Below are positions 9,075-16,739 of a stretch of DNA of 64,000 nt, piece by piece. The stretch's first letter is position 1, and each line of letters begins with the position of its first letter. Below the pieces are notes generated by a model, which was not told the origin of the DNA, did no database searches, and saw only the letters and a program-made list of their open reading frames with translations. Source of the stretch: CAVVIO01 sp963748095 (GTDB lineage Bacteria > Bacteroidota > Bacteroidia > Bacteroidales > UBA10428); assembly GCA_963748095.1 (NCBI GenBank), contig CAVVIO010000009.1, positions 248,001 through 312,000 of the forward strand, in the 5' to 3' direction. A program made the position numbers and the translations under genes.

Positions 9075-9852
9075 GTTTATTTATTTTTTCACCAACTTTA
9101 TTACCTAATTCAATAAATGTATTAACAATCTGCTGATCAAATTTTTTGAAAGTAGCAAGTTCAACAACTCCTATTGATTTATTTTTAAACAGGATTGGAA
9201 CAATAAGTAAATATTTTGGTTTGCTTTTCCCAAGGCCGGATTCTGCCTGAAAATAATTTTCAGGTATTTCGGATATATTCATAATTTCTTTCGATTTTGC
9301 AACTTCTCCCGGTAATGTTTCTCCTAGTTTAAAACCTTTTGGTTGTTCCTCTCCTGTAAAAGCATAATCGGCTACGTTTTCGAAATTGTCAGTCCCATCT
9401 TGTCGGATATAACAAAGTCCTTCTATTATCTCCACCTTTTTTGACAGGTTAGATAATAAATTTTTTGCAAAGATGTTAACAGTTGTTCGGGCCTGAATTT
9501 TTGGCATTACTTCGTCCATCCATTCATCCAAATTTATTTGTTCGGCAACTTTCTCTTCAGCATTATCCTCTGCTTTTTGTAATTCAGTCATAATTTTTAC
9601 GCGTTCCTTATCAACGAGTTTATTTACCGAATCGTTAAAGCGCTTGCTATCAGATAGGTTGTACAATAATAACATGGACCCAATTCCCATTAATAGAATC
9701 AATACAATAAGCAGTATAATAGTACCTTTATTTTTTACTTCCGGGGCATCCAGAATCCCGTTCCAGATACTTGCAAAAAGTAAGAATGAAAGTATTAGAA
9801 ATATTATAACAGTAATTATAGCTATGTGCCTGTAATTCTTTAATGTATCCAT
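9061..9852 (-). CDS. Membrane-anchored GAF-domain protein
   Basis: 263 residues. Two hydrophobic segments (about 10-30 and 42-65) form a hairpin, followed by a charged coiled-coil linker (about 70-110) and a single GAF domain to the C-terminus. The GAF core 'ISEIPENYFQAESGLG' followed by 'PKYLLIVPILF' is close to the GAF domains of the phosphatase and of the HAMP/GAF/PAS sensor of the same operon. There is no output domain, so it probably works by binding a ligand and contacting another operon product. The gene follows cheB by 7 bases and overlaps the phosphatase gene by 14, which suggests translational coupling. Confidence 0.82.
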   Translation of the reverse strand: MDTLKNYRHIAIITVIIFLILSFLLFASIWNGILDAPEVKNKGTIILLIVLILLMGIGSMLLLYNLSDSKRFNDSVNKLVDKERVKIMTELQKAEDNAEEKVAEQINLDEWMDEVMPKIQARTTVNIFAKNLLSNLSKKVEIIEGLCYIRQDGTDNFENVADYAFTGEEQPKGFKLGETLPGEVAKSKEIMNISEIPENYFQAESGLGKSKPKYLLIVPILFKNKSIGVVELATFKKFDQQIVNTFIELGNKVGEKINKLVKS

Positions 9853-9859
9853 ATGCGCA

Positions 9860-10417
9860 TTAAAGCTTTAATAAAAAACGAATGATCTGATCGGTGGTAT
9901 ATACGTAATCCACCTTTGTAAGTTGCAATGCCGACTGGGTCATAGTTCTTACCTCACACTCTTCAGGATCCTGAACAATTGTAGTGCCTCCATTATCGTG
10001 TACTTTTTTCAGGCCAAATGCCCCGTCTTTATTTGCTCCTGATAAAATTATACCAATTAGCTTTTGCCTGTATGCATTGGAGGCAGTGTAAAAAGATAAA
10101 TCGATTGATGGTCGGGAATGATTTACTGCTGCTTCTGTTGAAAGTGCTATACGATTGGCCAGTTCCACATACATATGATAATTAGCCGGAGCAAGATAAG
10201 CTCTTCCTGGTTTTAACTGATCCTTATCGTACGGCTCCTCAACGGGAATATTAGATTTGAGGGATAATGCTTCAACAAATCCTGAACGGACGTGCTTAAG
10301 CCGGTGCAAACACAATAATACCGGCATAGGAAAAGTTACGGGCAGCGAATTTAATATTCTGGTTACTACCTGAAAACTGCCGGCTGATCCGCCAATTATT
10401 AATGCTTTGTAATCCAT
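9860..10417 (-). CDS. cheB: CheB-type protein-glutamate methylesterase (stand-alone catalytic domain)
   Basis: 185 residues, only the methylesterase domain; the receiver domain of classical CheB is absent. CheB removes methyl groups from receptor glutamates. The catalytic triad is visible: Ser in 'IGGSAGSFQV' (about residue 10), His in 'LCLHRLKH' and Asp in 'SGANKDGAFGLK'. The substrate loop 'AYLAPANYHMYVE' is also typical. Without a receiver domain it cannot be switched on by CheA phosphorylation. It is 3 bases downstream of cheR and 7 upstream of the membrane GAF gene. No classical MCP is encoded nearby, so its substrates are probably the long helices of the GAF/PAS sensors. Confidence 0.92.
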   Translation of the reverse strand: MDYKALIIGGSAGSFQVVTRILNSLPVTFPMPVLLCLHRLKHVRSGFVEALSLKSNIPVEEPYDKDQLKPGRAYLAPANYHMYVELANRIALSTEAAVNHSRPSIDLSFYTASNAYRQKLIGIILSGANKDGAFGLKKVHDNGGTTIVQDPEECEVRTMTQSALQLTKVDYVYTTDQIIRFLLKL

Positions 10418-10420
10418 TAA

Positions 10421-11242
10421 TTATAACTTTTTTTTGTAAACACTTTCCGACTCATTTACAACTTCAAATTCGTTGATGCTCGCACCCCTTAATCTTTCAT
10501 TACTCCCCATAATCAGATAACCAGTTGCAGACAGAGAATCATGTAATTTCGATAGTACCTTTTCCTGTAAATTAGGATTGAAATATATAATTGTATTTCG
10601 AAATATAATAAGCCTGACATTATAGGGTGCATTATCAAAATTAATATTTTGTTTTATAAATTCAACATTATTAATTAATGATGTGTCGCGCAATGCATAA
10701 TACCGGTCAATATTATAATAATCTTTAAATATTTGAGCCCCTTGAAACCTCCTGTAATTCTCGGCTGAAACTTCTGTTTTTTTTAAATCATAATCACCGC
10801 TTTTTATTAATTCTAAACTTCGCTCACTTAGATAGGAAGCAATAACTTTTACTTTGTCGAGCAAATCCATTTCTTTAAGTAGAATTGCCAAGGAATATAA
10901 TTCGCCGCCGGAAACGCAATATGGAAACCATATTTTGAAATTCATCAGGCTGGTTTCGGATAATTTGGCAAAAACCTCTTCGCGAAGCCATCTCCATAAT
11001 GAAGGATCTCTGAACATCTCCGAGGATGGCACAGATATTTCATGAAGAAAAATATCAAAAAAACCCGGATGACCGCTTATCTTACGTACTAATTCATCTT
11101 TGCCGCTCAGATTATTATGCATGATTATGAATTCTAACCGTTGCTTGTAGGAAGTAATGGCAAAATTTGAAAAGTCATAACCATATTGCTCAAATATTGC
11201 CTTGTTAATTTCACGCAGATCTACTATTCCAAGCTCCGTCAT
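10421..11242 (-). CDS. cheR: CheR-type protein-glutamate O-methyltransferase (first of two)
   Basis: 273 residues, normal CheR size. CheR methylates receptor glutamates with S-adenosylmethionine. The N-terminal helical domain contains 'YGYDFSNFAITSYKQRLEF' and the target-site Arg of 'TEMFRDPS..W' appears as 'SEMFRDPSLWRWL'. The SAM site motif, usually GC(S/A)TGEE.YS, reads 'YCVSGGELYSLAILL', so the first Gly is Tyr. The 'FRNTIIYFNPNLQEKVL' and 'GYLIMGSNERL' motifs near the C-terminus are typical. It is tightly packed with cheB (3 bases). The altered SAM motif may mean changed activity or a division of labour with the second CheR. Confidence 0.9.
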   Translation of the reverse strand: MTELGIVDLREINKAIFEQYGYDFSNFAITSYKQRLEFIIMHNNLSGKDELVRKISGHPGFFDIFLHEISVPSSEMFRDPSLWRWLREEVFAKLSETSLMNFKIWFPYCVSGGELYSLAILLKEMDLLDKVKVIASYLSERSLELIKSGDYDLKKTEVSAENYRRFQGAQIFKDYYNIDRYYALRDTSLINNVEFIKQNINFDNAPYNVRLIIFRNTIIYFNPNLQEKVLSKLHDSLSATGYLIMGSNERLRGASINEFEVVNESESVYKKKL

Positions 11243-11274
11243 TATAGATTTACTTAAGTTAGTAAAGAAATTTA

Positions 11275-13431
11275 TTATGTTATATCCACAATTATGTGTA
11301 ATATTTTAATTGGAAATCTTTCTTTTGATGTTACCAATGACAGTATGTGTCTGAAATTAAATTTTTTATTACCAATAGAAATTTCCTTTGCAAATTCTAC
11401 CAGAATCCCATCTATTGCCTGTTCGATCATTTTTTCTGTTAAAAATGATTTTTTCTGATCTCCCTGAATGGTCGAAAAAGGTTTCCCGAAAAGCTGGCTT
11501 CCATCCATATGAAGTAATTGCAGCAACCGGTTATTTGCCCTGATAATATTTCCCTCCATATCATATTCTGCAACATAAAGCGTATTGTCAATTGTTGTCA
11601 CAACGCCTGTCAACTCGCTCTCTCTTCTTGATGATTCTTCCTGGGTTGCCTGTAACTCTTCCATATTCTGACGCATCTCTTCCTCTTGTTCCGCCATTTC
11701 TGCAGCTTGTCGTTGCGACTGTTCGAGTAATTCACTTGTACGCGCATTATTACGTGCCGATGTTATTTCTGAAGCCAGGTTATTGGCAACCTGTTGACTG
11801 AAATCAATTTCAAAATCCTTAAACTCATTTAATGATGCAATCTCTATAACGCCTAATAATTGATCATCCTGAAGCATAGGTAACAGTAAAAGATTATCTG
11901 GAGGAGCATCTCCAAGGCCCGAGGTAATGGTGATATAATCTGAAGGTATTTCGTTAATATGTATTGATTTCTTTTCCTGTGCACAGGTCCCCACCAGTCC
12001 TTCCCCAATTTGTACATCTTTGGAATTGTATTTTTTTCTATCATAAGCAAATGATGAATTCAATCGTAATAAATTGTTGTCCTTTTCATCTACGATAAAA
12101 ATACCTCCCTGAATTGCGTTCAGATATTTTACTAGGTTCTTTATAAATTCATCTGTTAATTTCCCCAGATTATCTCCATGAATCCTGAGTATTTCCGAAA
12201 ACCTTGCCAAACCCTCGTTTACATAGCTGCGTATTTCATTTTCTTTATTATACCGTTGTTGTTCTTCATAGATTTCTTTCATTTTCTTCTGGACCTCCCT
12301 GAGTTGTATCCCCAGTTTGTCCTCATCACCCAACATATCATAGCTTTCCGTATAATTACCATTTACTAATTCCTTAATAAAGGAAGTTTTGGTTTTGAGA
12401 TCTTCATTTATATGGCTCAAACTCTTTGCCACTTCTTCCAGATCAGCATTATCATTGATTTCTATGATATTTTTTGGAAATATCCCCCTTTTCAATTCAT
12501 ACAAAAAGCCTGTTATAGTACGTATTGGATTTATGATTGATCGAGACAATTTGTTGTATGAATAAAACAGGAAAATAAAAAATGAAATAAAAATTACAAT
12601 TAAAAGCATGTATAACAAATATTGCTGCTTTAAGACAATTTTATTTATCAGGGGTAAAACACTTTCCGAAGTTGATTTTAAAATAATATACGAATGGGAA
12701 AGATCTCCCTTTAGCGAATGTTGAATGTTACGGTTACCAATTCTTGTATGCAATGTGCGTATATAATCTCCCCTTTTTACTAAATCATCCAGTTTAGAAG
12801 TCAGATTTTTGATTTCCGGATTTTCGGTTGCCTCAATAGCGTCTATTTTACTGTTTATTGCATCTAACTTTTCGGGAGCATACGAGATTAAATAATTCAA
12901 TTCAAGTTTTGAGATTTCCTGCATGTCTGAGTATGCAGATACATTTTTTATTATTCTGGCCGAATCGGTAATTTCATTGGTTAAATGAAGCCACTCCCCA
13001 ATAACTCCATTCGATCCGTTTCCCAATTCTTTTAAACTTATTATCAGATCTTTAAATACAGAACTATAAGCTGTTGCCGTACTATCCATTTTCTGAAGCA
13101 ACTGAAACGCCTCACCTGAACCGGAATTCCCGGTAATTATTTCCAGATTATTCTGAAAATCTTTTATTTCTTCATTCAACTCTCTGAGTATGGAATCCTG
13201 TCTTGCGGAATAGAATTCATTATTTGTCTGTAATTCAAGTAAAAATGAATTTCCCTGACTATGTATAGCCTCCAGTTGAATATTTATTTCTCTTGTAATT
13301 TCAACAATATTTTTTAGTCTGTAAACCTTAATTCCTACAAACAGAACTACAACTGAAAGAATAAGACAGCAAATTACCGTTATTACTTTCAGTTGAAGAA
13401 CCTTAACTTTTATTGAATGTAGTTTTTTCAT
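11275..13431 (-). CDS. HAMP/GAF/PAS membrane sensor without output domain, possible CheR/CheB substrate
   Basis: 718 residues. A membrane segment (about 14-36) is followed by a helical extracytoplasmic region of about 240 residues, a second membrane segment (about 280-303), a HAMP-like region, a GAF domain (about 415-560), a charged signalling helix with 'QEEEMRQNMEELQATQEE' and a C-terminal PAS-like domain (about 615-715). There is no histidine kinase, MCP hairpin, GGDEF or phosphatase domain. The periplasmic helices and HAMP recall chemoreceptors, and the EE pairs in the helix resemble receptor methylation sites. It lies between two cheR genes (32-base gap to the next one), supporting a role as the receptor that they modify. 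That role is inference. Confidence 0.85.
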   Translation of the reverse strand: MKKLHSIKVKVLQLKVITVICCLILSVVVLFVGIKVYRLKNIVEITREINIQLEAIHSQGNSFLLELQTNNEFYSARQDSILRELNEEIKDFQNNLEIITGNSGSGEAFQLLQKMDSTATAYSSVFKDLIISLKELGNGSNGVIGEWLHLTNEITDSARIIKNVSAYSDMQEISKLELNYLISYAPEKLDAINSKIDAIEATENPEIKNLTSKLDDLVKRGDYIRTLHTRIGNRNIQHSLKGDLSHSYIILKSTSESVLPLINKIVLKQQYLLYMLLIVIFISFFIFLFYSYNKLSRSIINPIRTITGFLYELKRGIFPKNIIEINDNADLEEVAKSLSHINEDLKTKTSFIKELVNGNYTESYDMLGDEDKLGIQLREVQKKMKEIYEEQQRYNKENEIRSYVNEGLARFSEILRIHGDNLGKLTDEFIKNLVKYLNAIQGGIFIVDEKDNNLLRLNSSFAYDRKKYNSKDVQIGEGLVGTCAQEKKSIHINEIPSDYITITSGLGDAPPDNLLLLPMLQDDQLLGVIEIASLNEFKDFEIDFSQQVANNLASEITSARNNARTSELLEQSQRQAAEMAEQEEEMRQNMEELQATQEESSRRESELTGVVTTIDNTLYVAEYDMEGNIIRANNRLLQLLHMDGSQLFGKPFSTIQGDQKKSFLTEKMIEQAIDGILVEFAKEISIGNKKFNFRHILSLVTSKERFPIKILHIIVDIT

Positions 13432-13473
13432 TTTTAGTGATGGTTTTTTTCATGACAGATCAATCTAATAATT

Positions 13474-14313
13474 TCAGCTTTTGTAGTAAGCATGCCCCTT
13501 TTTTTGAAAGCGGCTTGCATACGGACCCAGAATTGTTTCATGGAGTCCTAAAACCAGACAGCCATTTTCATACAAATTCTGATGAAAAAGATCAAAAACT
13601 CTGTTCTGCAGATCATAATTAAAATAAATAATCACATTCCTGCATAATATCAAATCAAATTTTACATAAAAAGTATTATTATCAGATACCAGGTCGAGTT
13701 TTTTATAAACTGGTCTTCCCTTTAGAAAATCGTTCATCCTGATAATATCCTTTGATTTTTCTATTGAAAAATATTTTTCGTAAGGAACATCATAATATTC
13801 TTCGTAATTGTAAGGATTCTCCTTTACTACTTTATCAAAGTTATCCAGGTAATTAATGTTAAAACGGTACTTATATTCTCCCTTTTTGGCCATATCCATT
13901 ACATCGGTATTAATATCCGAGGCATAAATCCTGGTCCTGTCGAGTATTCCCATTTCATTGAGCATGATGAGCATAGAATATACTTCCTGACCTGTTGAAC
14001 AACCGGCATGCCATATATTGATAACAGAATTACTTTTGAGTTTAGGAAGAATGGAATACCTGATGTATTGCCATATTTGAGGGTCGCGAAATAACTCTGT
14101 CGTATTTACTGTAATTTCTTTTACTATCTTTTCTACAAATGCAGAATCATTTTTAATTTTATTTATTAATGAAGTAATATTTAGATTATTATCTATCAAC
14201 ACCTTGGCCAGCCTGCGTTTAAGTGATTTTTCTGAATATTGGCTAAAATCATAATTTGAGGAGCTTCTAAGGGAATACACGAACAGTTGATAATCCTGGT
14301 CAGTAACCGTCAT
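13474..14313 (-). CDS. cheR: CheR-type protein-glutamate O-methyltransferase (second), first gene of the operon
   Basis: 279 residues. The SAM-binding motif is classical: 'HAGCSTGQEVYSMLIML'. Other family marks are 'NTTELFRDPQIWQYI', 'IYASDINTDVMDMAKKGEY' and 'CRNVIIYFNYDLQNRVF' followed by 'GCLVLGLHETI'. The N-terminal helical domain begins 'YDFSQYSEKSLKRRL', as usual in CheR. It is the first gene of the eleven-gene leftward string; 42 bases separate it from the sensor gene. The two CheR proteins are clearly different in sequence, so they are not a recent duplication and may act on different receptors. Confidence 0.92.
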   Translation of the reverse strand: MTVTDQDYQLFVYSLRSSSNYDFSQYSEKSLKRRLAKVLIDNNLNITSLINKIKNDSAFVEKIVKEITVNTTELFRDPQIWQYIRYSILPKLKSNSVINIWHAGCSTGQEVYSMLIMLNEMGILDRTRIYASDINTDVMDMAKKGEYKYRFNINYLDNFDKVVKENPYNYEEYYDVPYEKYFSIEKSKDIIRMNDFLKGRPVYKKLDLVSDNNTFYVKFDLILCRNVIIYFNYDLQNRVFDLFHQNLYENGCLVLGLHETILGPYASRFQKKGHAYYKS

Positions 14314-14465
14314 ACATCAAAAATTAACTAACAACCTTCTTTTCCAAATGAAAAAAATCAATTTAATATTTTAAAAGTAGATGAAATTAAATTAAATATA
14401 TTAATATTTCACCATCGAATGTTATAAAATTGTTCATTATTTCACATCATTCAACGCACTTTTAA

Positions 14466-14786
14466 ATGAAATCAACAAAGCCAACTGCCAGTATATATGG
14501 GATTCCGGACATTGCGAGTTTCATGTTTCCTGTGTACGTTCATGATCATTCTTTTGTTATGTTCTCGAAAGGAAAAATTGTAAAATATTTGCAGCGCGAA
14601 AGATATACAGGGATCAGGTAAGATAATTCTCTTCATTCGTTTATTGGCCCGTTATTGAAATCGATGGGTCTAACTGATCCTGCTCCCACAGATATTATTA
14701 TTTACGATATTGAAGAAACAACAGCTTTGCTTATGGAAAACAATGTAAATGGTAAATTAACCAGACTCCCGAATATTTTTAGATGA
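14466..14786 (+). pseudogene. Remnant of a NodU/CmcH-type carbamoyltransferase N-terminus
   Basis: A frame of 106 codons runs from an ATG to a TGA with one in-frame TAA after codon 51 (14619-14621). The translation before the stop includes 'HDHSFVMFSKGKIV' and 'LQRERYTGIR', and after it 'DNSLHSFIGPLLKSMGL' and 'DIIIYDIEET'. This matches the start of carbamoyltransferases (HD-S, dG.i....EER, K.D, a helix, then the 'D.i.yd' strand). Family members have about 550-600 residues, so only the first fifth is left, plus a nonsense codon. It is the only content of the space between cheR and the next gene, and it ends 4 bases before that gene's stop. The family call is pattern-based. Confidence 0.55.
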
Positions 14787-14790
14787 TATA

Positions 14791-15891
14791 TCAAACAGGC
14801 TTTTTATCAGGTTGATTTTTCGGGGAACCAAATTTTTGCTTGATCCACTTTGGAACCACTATGGCTCCTATAATAAGATAAGGATAATAACTTATAAGCC
14901 GCCAAAACAAGGCCATAACCGCAGCTGTTGGTTGTTCCAGAGCATGTGTGGTTGGCATAAATTCGCCGAAATACTTTATGAAAATATATTCGGAAAAACC
15001 GCTACCACCGGGGGTAGGGCTTACAAGCATCATAATCCATGTTACCAGTTGCCGGCCAAAGATCAAAAATTGATTTGAAACTTTGAAAAATGCCATGAAT
15101 AGCGCATTCACTACCCAATAACGGGCGGTCCAGGAAATAAAGGTAGCAAGAAAAGCTTTTAACCAGAAAAGAAATGGTTTCCTTTTTAATTCTTTTGAAC
15201 TTACCACAATCTCGCTTCCTGCCTCGTTTGCTCCCTGTTTCCACTTACGCAATATCGGTAATTTGAATATCCATAACAACAACCATTTTAATCCTCTGGG
15301 ATTGAAAAACAAACCGTAACCAAGAAAACATACATACACAAATTTCACTGCATAACCGACCACCGCAAAATAAAAAAATTCATTAGTGAAGGAAATCCCG
15401 ACAATCTCATTGCCGCTGGGGCCAACATTAAAAAGATTGTCTCCTGATATAATCAGCAATATGGGAAACATCAGCAGAAAATAAAATTCATCGAGAAATG
15501 AAGTAGCCATTACAACTGCTGAAGATTTTCCAATGCTGATACCTTCCTTATTTACATATAAAATGGCCACACTGGTCCCCCCTATAGCCGATGGAGTAAT
15601 TGCCGAAGTAAATTCCCACAGCATAATTACCCTGAATGCTTGTCTCCAGGTTAATTCATTATCTGTAAGTATTTTTATCCGCAACATATAACCAATGTCA
15701 CGAACAGCCATTAAGGAAAGTGCCACTATAATCCAGAACAGCGAATACCATGTAAATTGAATTACAGTAAAAATTTTGACGTTAAAATTTCTGGCCAGCA
15801 TAATGAACACCACACCAACCCCAAAAATTATCGGATAAATAATTTTTATCTTTTCAATTTTTTGAATGGCCTTAGGGGTACGGTTTGTCAT
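14791..15891 (-). CDS. Lysylphosphatidylglycerol synthase TM-region / flippase-like membrane protein
   Basis: 366 residues with about eight membrane segments, the length of the UPF0104 (flippase-like, DUF2156-less) family. Marks include 'YLGYMLRI'-like 'VRDIGYMLRIKIL' near residue 65, 'WEFTSAITPSAIGGTSVAILY' (shown only in part: 'ITPSAIGG'), and 'LVSPTPGGSGFSEYIF' near the C-terminus, all typical of the membrane half of MprF and its stand-alone relatives. There is no aminoacyl-transferase domain, so it is not a full MprF. Members are thought to move lipids between leaflets. It stands alone; the next gene upstream is divergent with 213 bases between. Confidence 0.85.
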   Translation of the reverse strand: MTNRTPKAIQKIEKIKIIYPIIFGVGVVFIMLARNFNVKIFTVIQFTWYSLFWIIVALSLMAVRDIGYMLRIKILTDNELTWRQAFRVIMLWEFTSAITPSAIGGTSVAILYVNKEGISIGKSSAVVMATSFLDEFYFLLMFPILLIISGDNLFNVGPSGNEIVGISFTNEFFYFAVVGYAVKFVYVCFLGYGLFFNPRGLKWLLLWIFKLPILRKWKQGANEAGSEIVVSSKELKRKPFLFWLKAFLATFISWTARYWVVNALFMAFFKVSNQFLIFGRQLVTWIMMLVSPTPGGSGFSEYIFIKYFGEFMPTTHALEQPTAAVMALFWRLISYYPYLIIGAIVVPKWIKQKFGSPKNQPDKKPV

Positions 15892-16104
15892 TATATTTCA
15901 TAAAAATGCTACAAAAGTAGCTATAATAAACTAAACTGGTTGGAACAATATACCTATTAATAACCTTTACATTTTTTTAACAAATGCTGAATTTTCTGTT
16001 CATACAATAAATTATTAAACATAAGCATTAATTTTTATCATTTTAATTTCTATTGCAAACAGTTGTCATTAACTTTACGGGAATATACGCAATTTTTTAA
16101 TAAA

Positions 16105-16722
16105 ATGGAACTTAAAGAAGCTATTGAAAAACGAACAAGCATCCGGAATTTCTCAGATGAGAAAGTTGATATGGCCCACATCAGGGAAATGATACGGCTG
16201 GCAGGCCTGGCTCCCAGTGTAAATAATTTCCAACCCTGGAAATACATAGTCATCACAAATAAGCAGTTAATGAATAAGATGGCCGACAAGGTGATGGGGA
16301 AAATCAGGGATCTTCCTATTAAAAAAAGCATAGCTGCTAATAATATTAAATCACAGGTAACCTGGTTTTCTACATTTTTTCAGAATGCCCCGGTAGTTAT
16401 AGCTTTATCTGTTGAGCCATATGAATCGGTTTTGGAGAAAGGTGTCGATCTTCCAAAAGATGAAATCAATAAGTCCCGCAATTATCCCGATATTCAAAGC
16501 GCCGGCGCCAGTATTCAGAATTTATTATTGTCAGCTGTTGATATGGGTTATGGAGCCTGCTGGTTAAGTGGTCCTATGGTAGCCAGGGAAGAATTGGAAA
16601 GCCTTCTTGAAATTCAATCGCCATGGAGACTTCTCACCTTTGTAGCTGTAGGTAAACCCAAAAGTCCTCCACACATAAAAGAAAAAATGAATCTGGCTGA
16701 CAATCTTAAAATTCTTGATTAA
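16105..16722 (+). CDS. Nitroreductase-family FMN oxidoreductase
   Basis: 205 residues from the ATG at 16105. An in-frame TTG 42 bases upstream would add a segment outside the family pattern, so the ATG is preferred. The start 'MELKEAIEKRTSIRNFSDEKV' (R.SIR.F) and 'APSVNNFQPWKYIVI' are the FMN-binding motifs. 'DIQSAGASIQNLLLSA' and 'GYGACWLSGP' form the second half of the flavin site, and 'AVGKPKSPP' is the usual end. Such enzymes reduce nitro compounds, quinones or enones with NAD(P)H; the physiological substrate cannot be read from sequence. It converges on the histidine kinase gene, 17 bases apart. Confidence 0.9.
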   Translation: MELKEAIEKRTSIRNFSDEKVDMAHIREMIRLAGLAPSVNNFQPWKYIVITNKQLMNKMADKVMGKIRDLPIKKSIAANNIKSQVTWFSTFFQNAPVVIALSVEPYESVLEKGVDLPKDEINKSRNYPDIQSAGASIQNLLLSAVDMGYGACWLSGPMVAREELESLLEIQSPWRLLTFVAVGKPKSPPHIKEKMNLADNLKILD

Positions 16723-16739
16723 TGGAACGTTGATTAATT

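Noticed and set aside
884..14313. A classical chemotaxis or c-di-GMP (SiaABCD) operon
   Set aside because: No CheA, CheW, CheY, MCP signalling hairpin or GGDEF motif could be found in any frame of the region.
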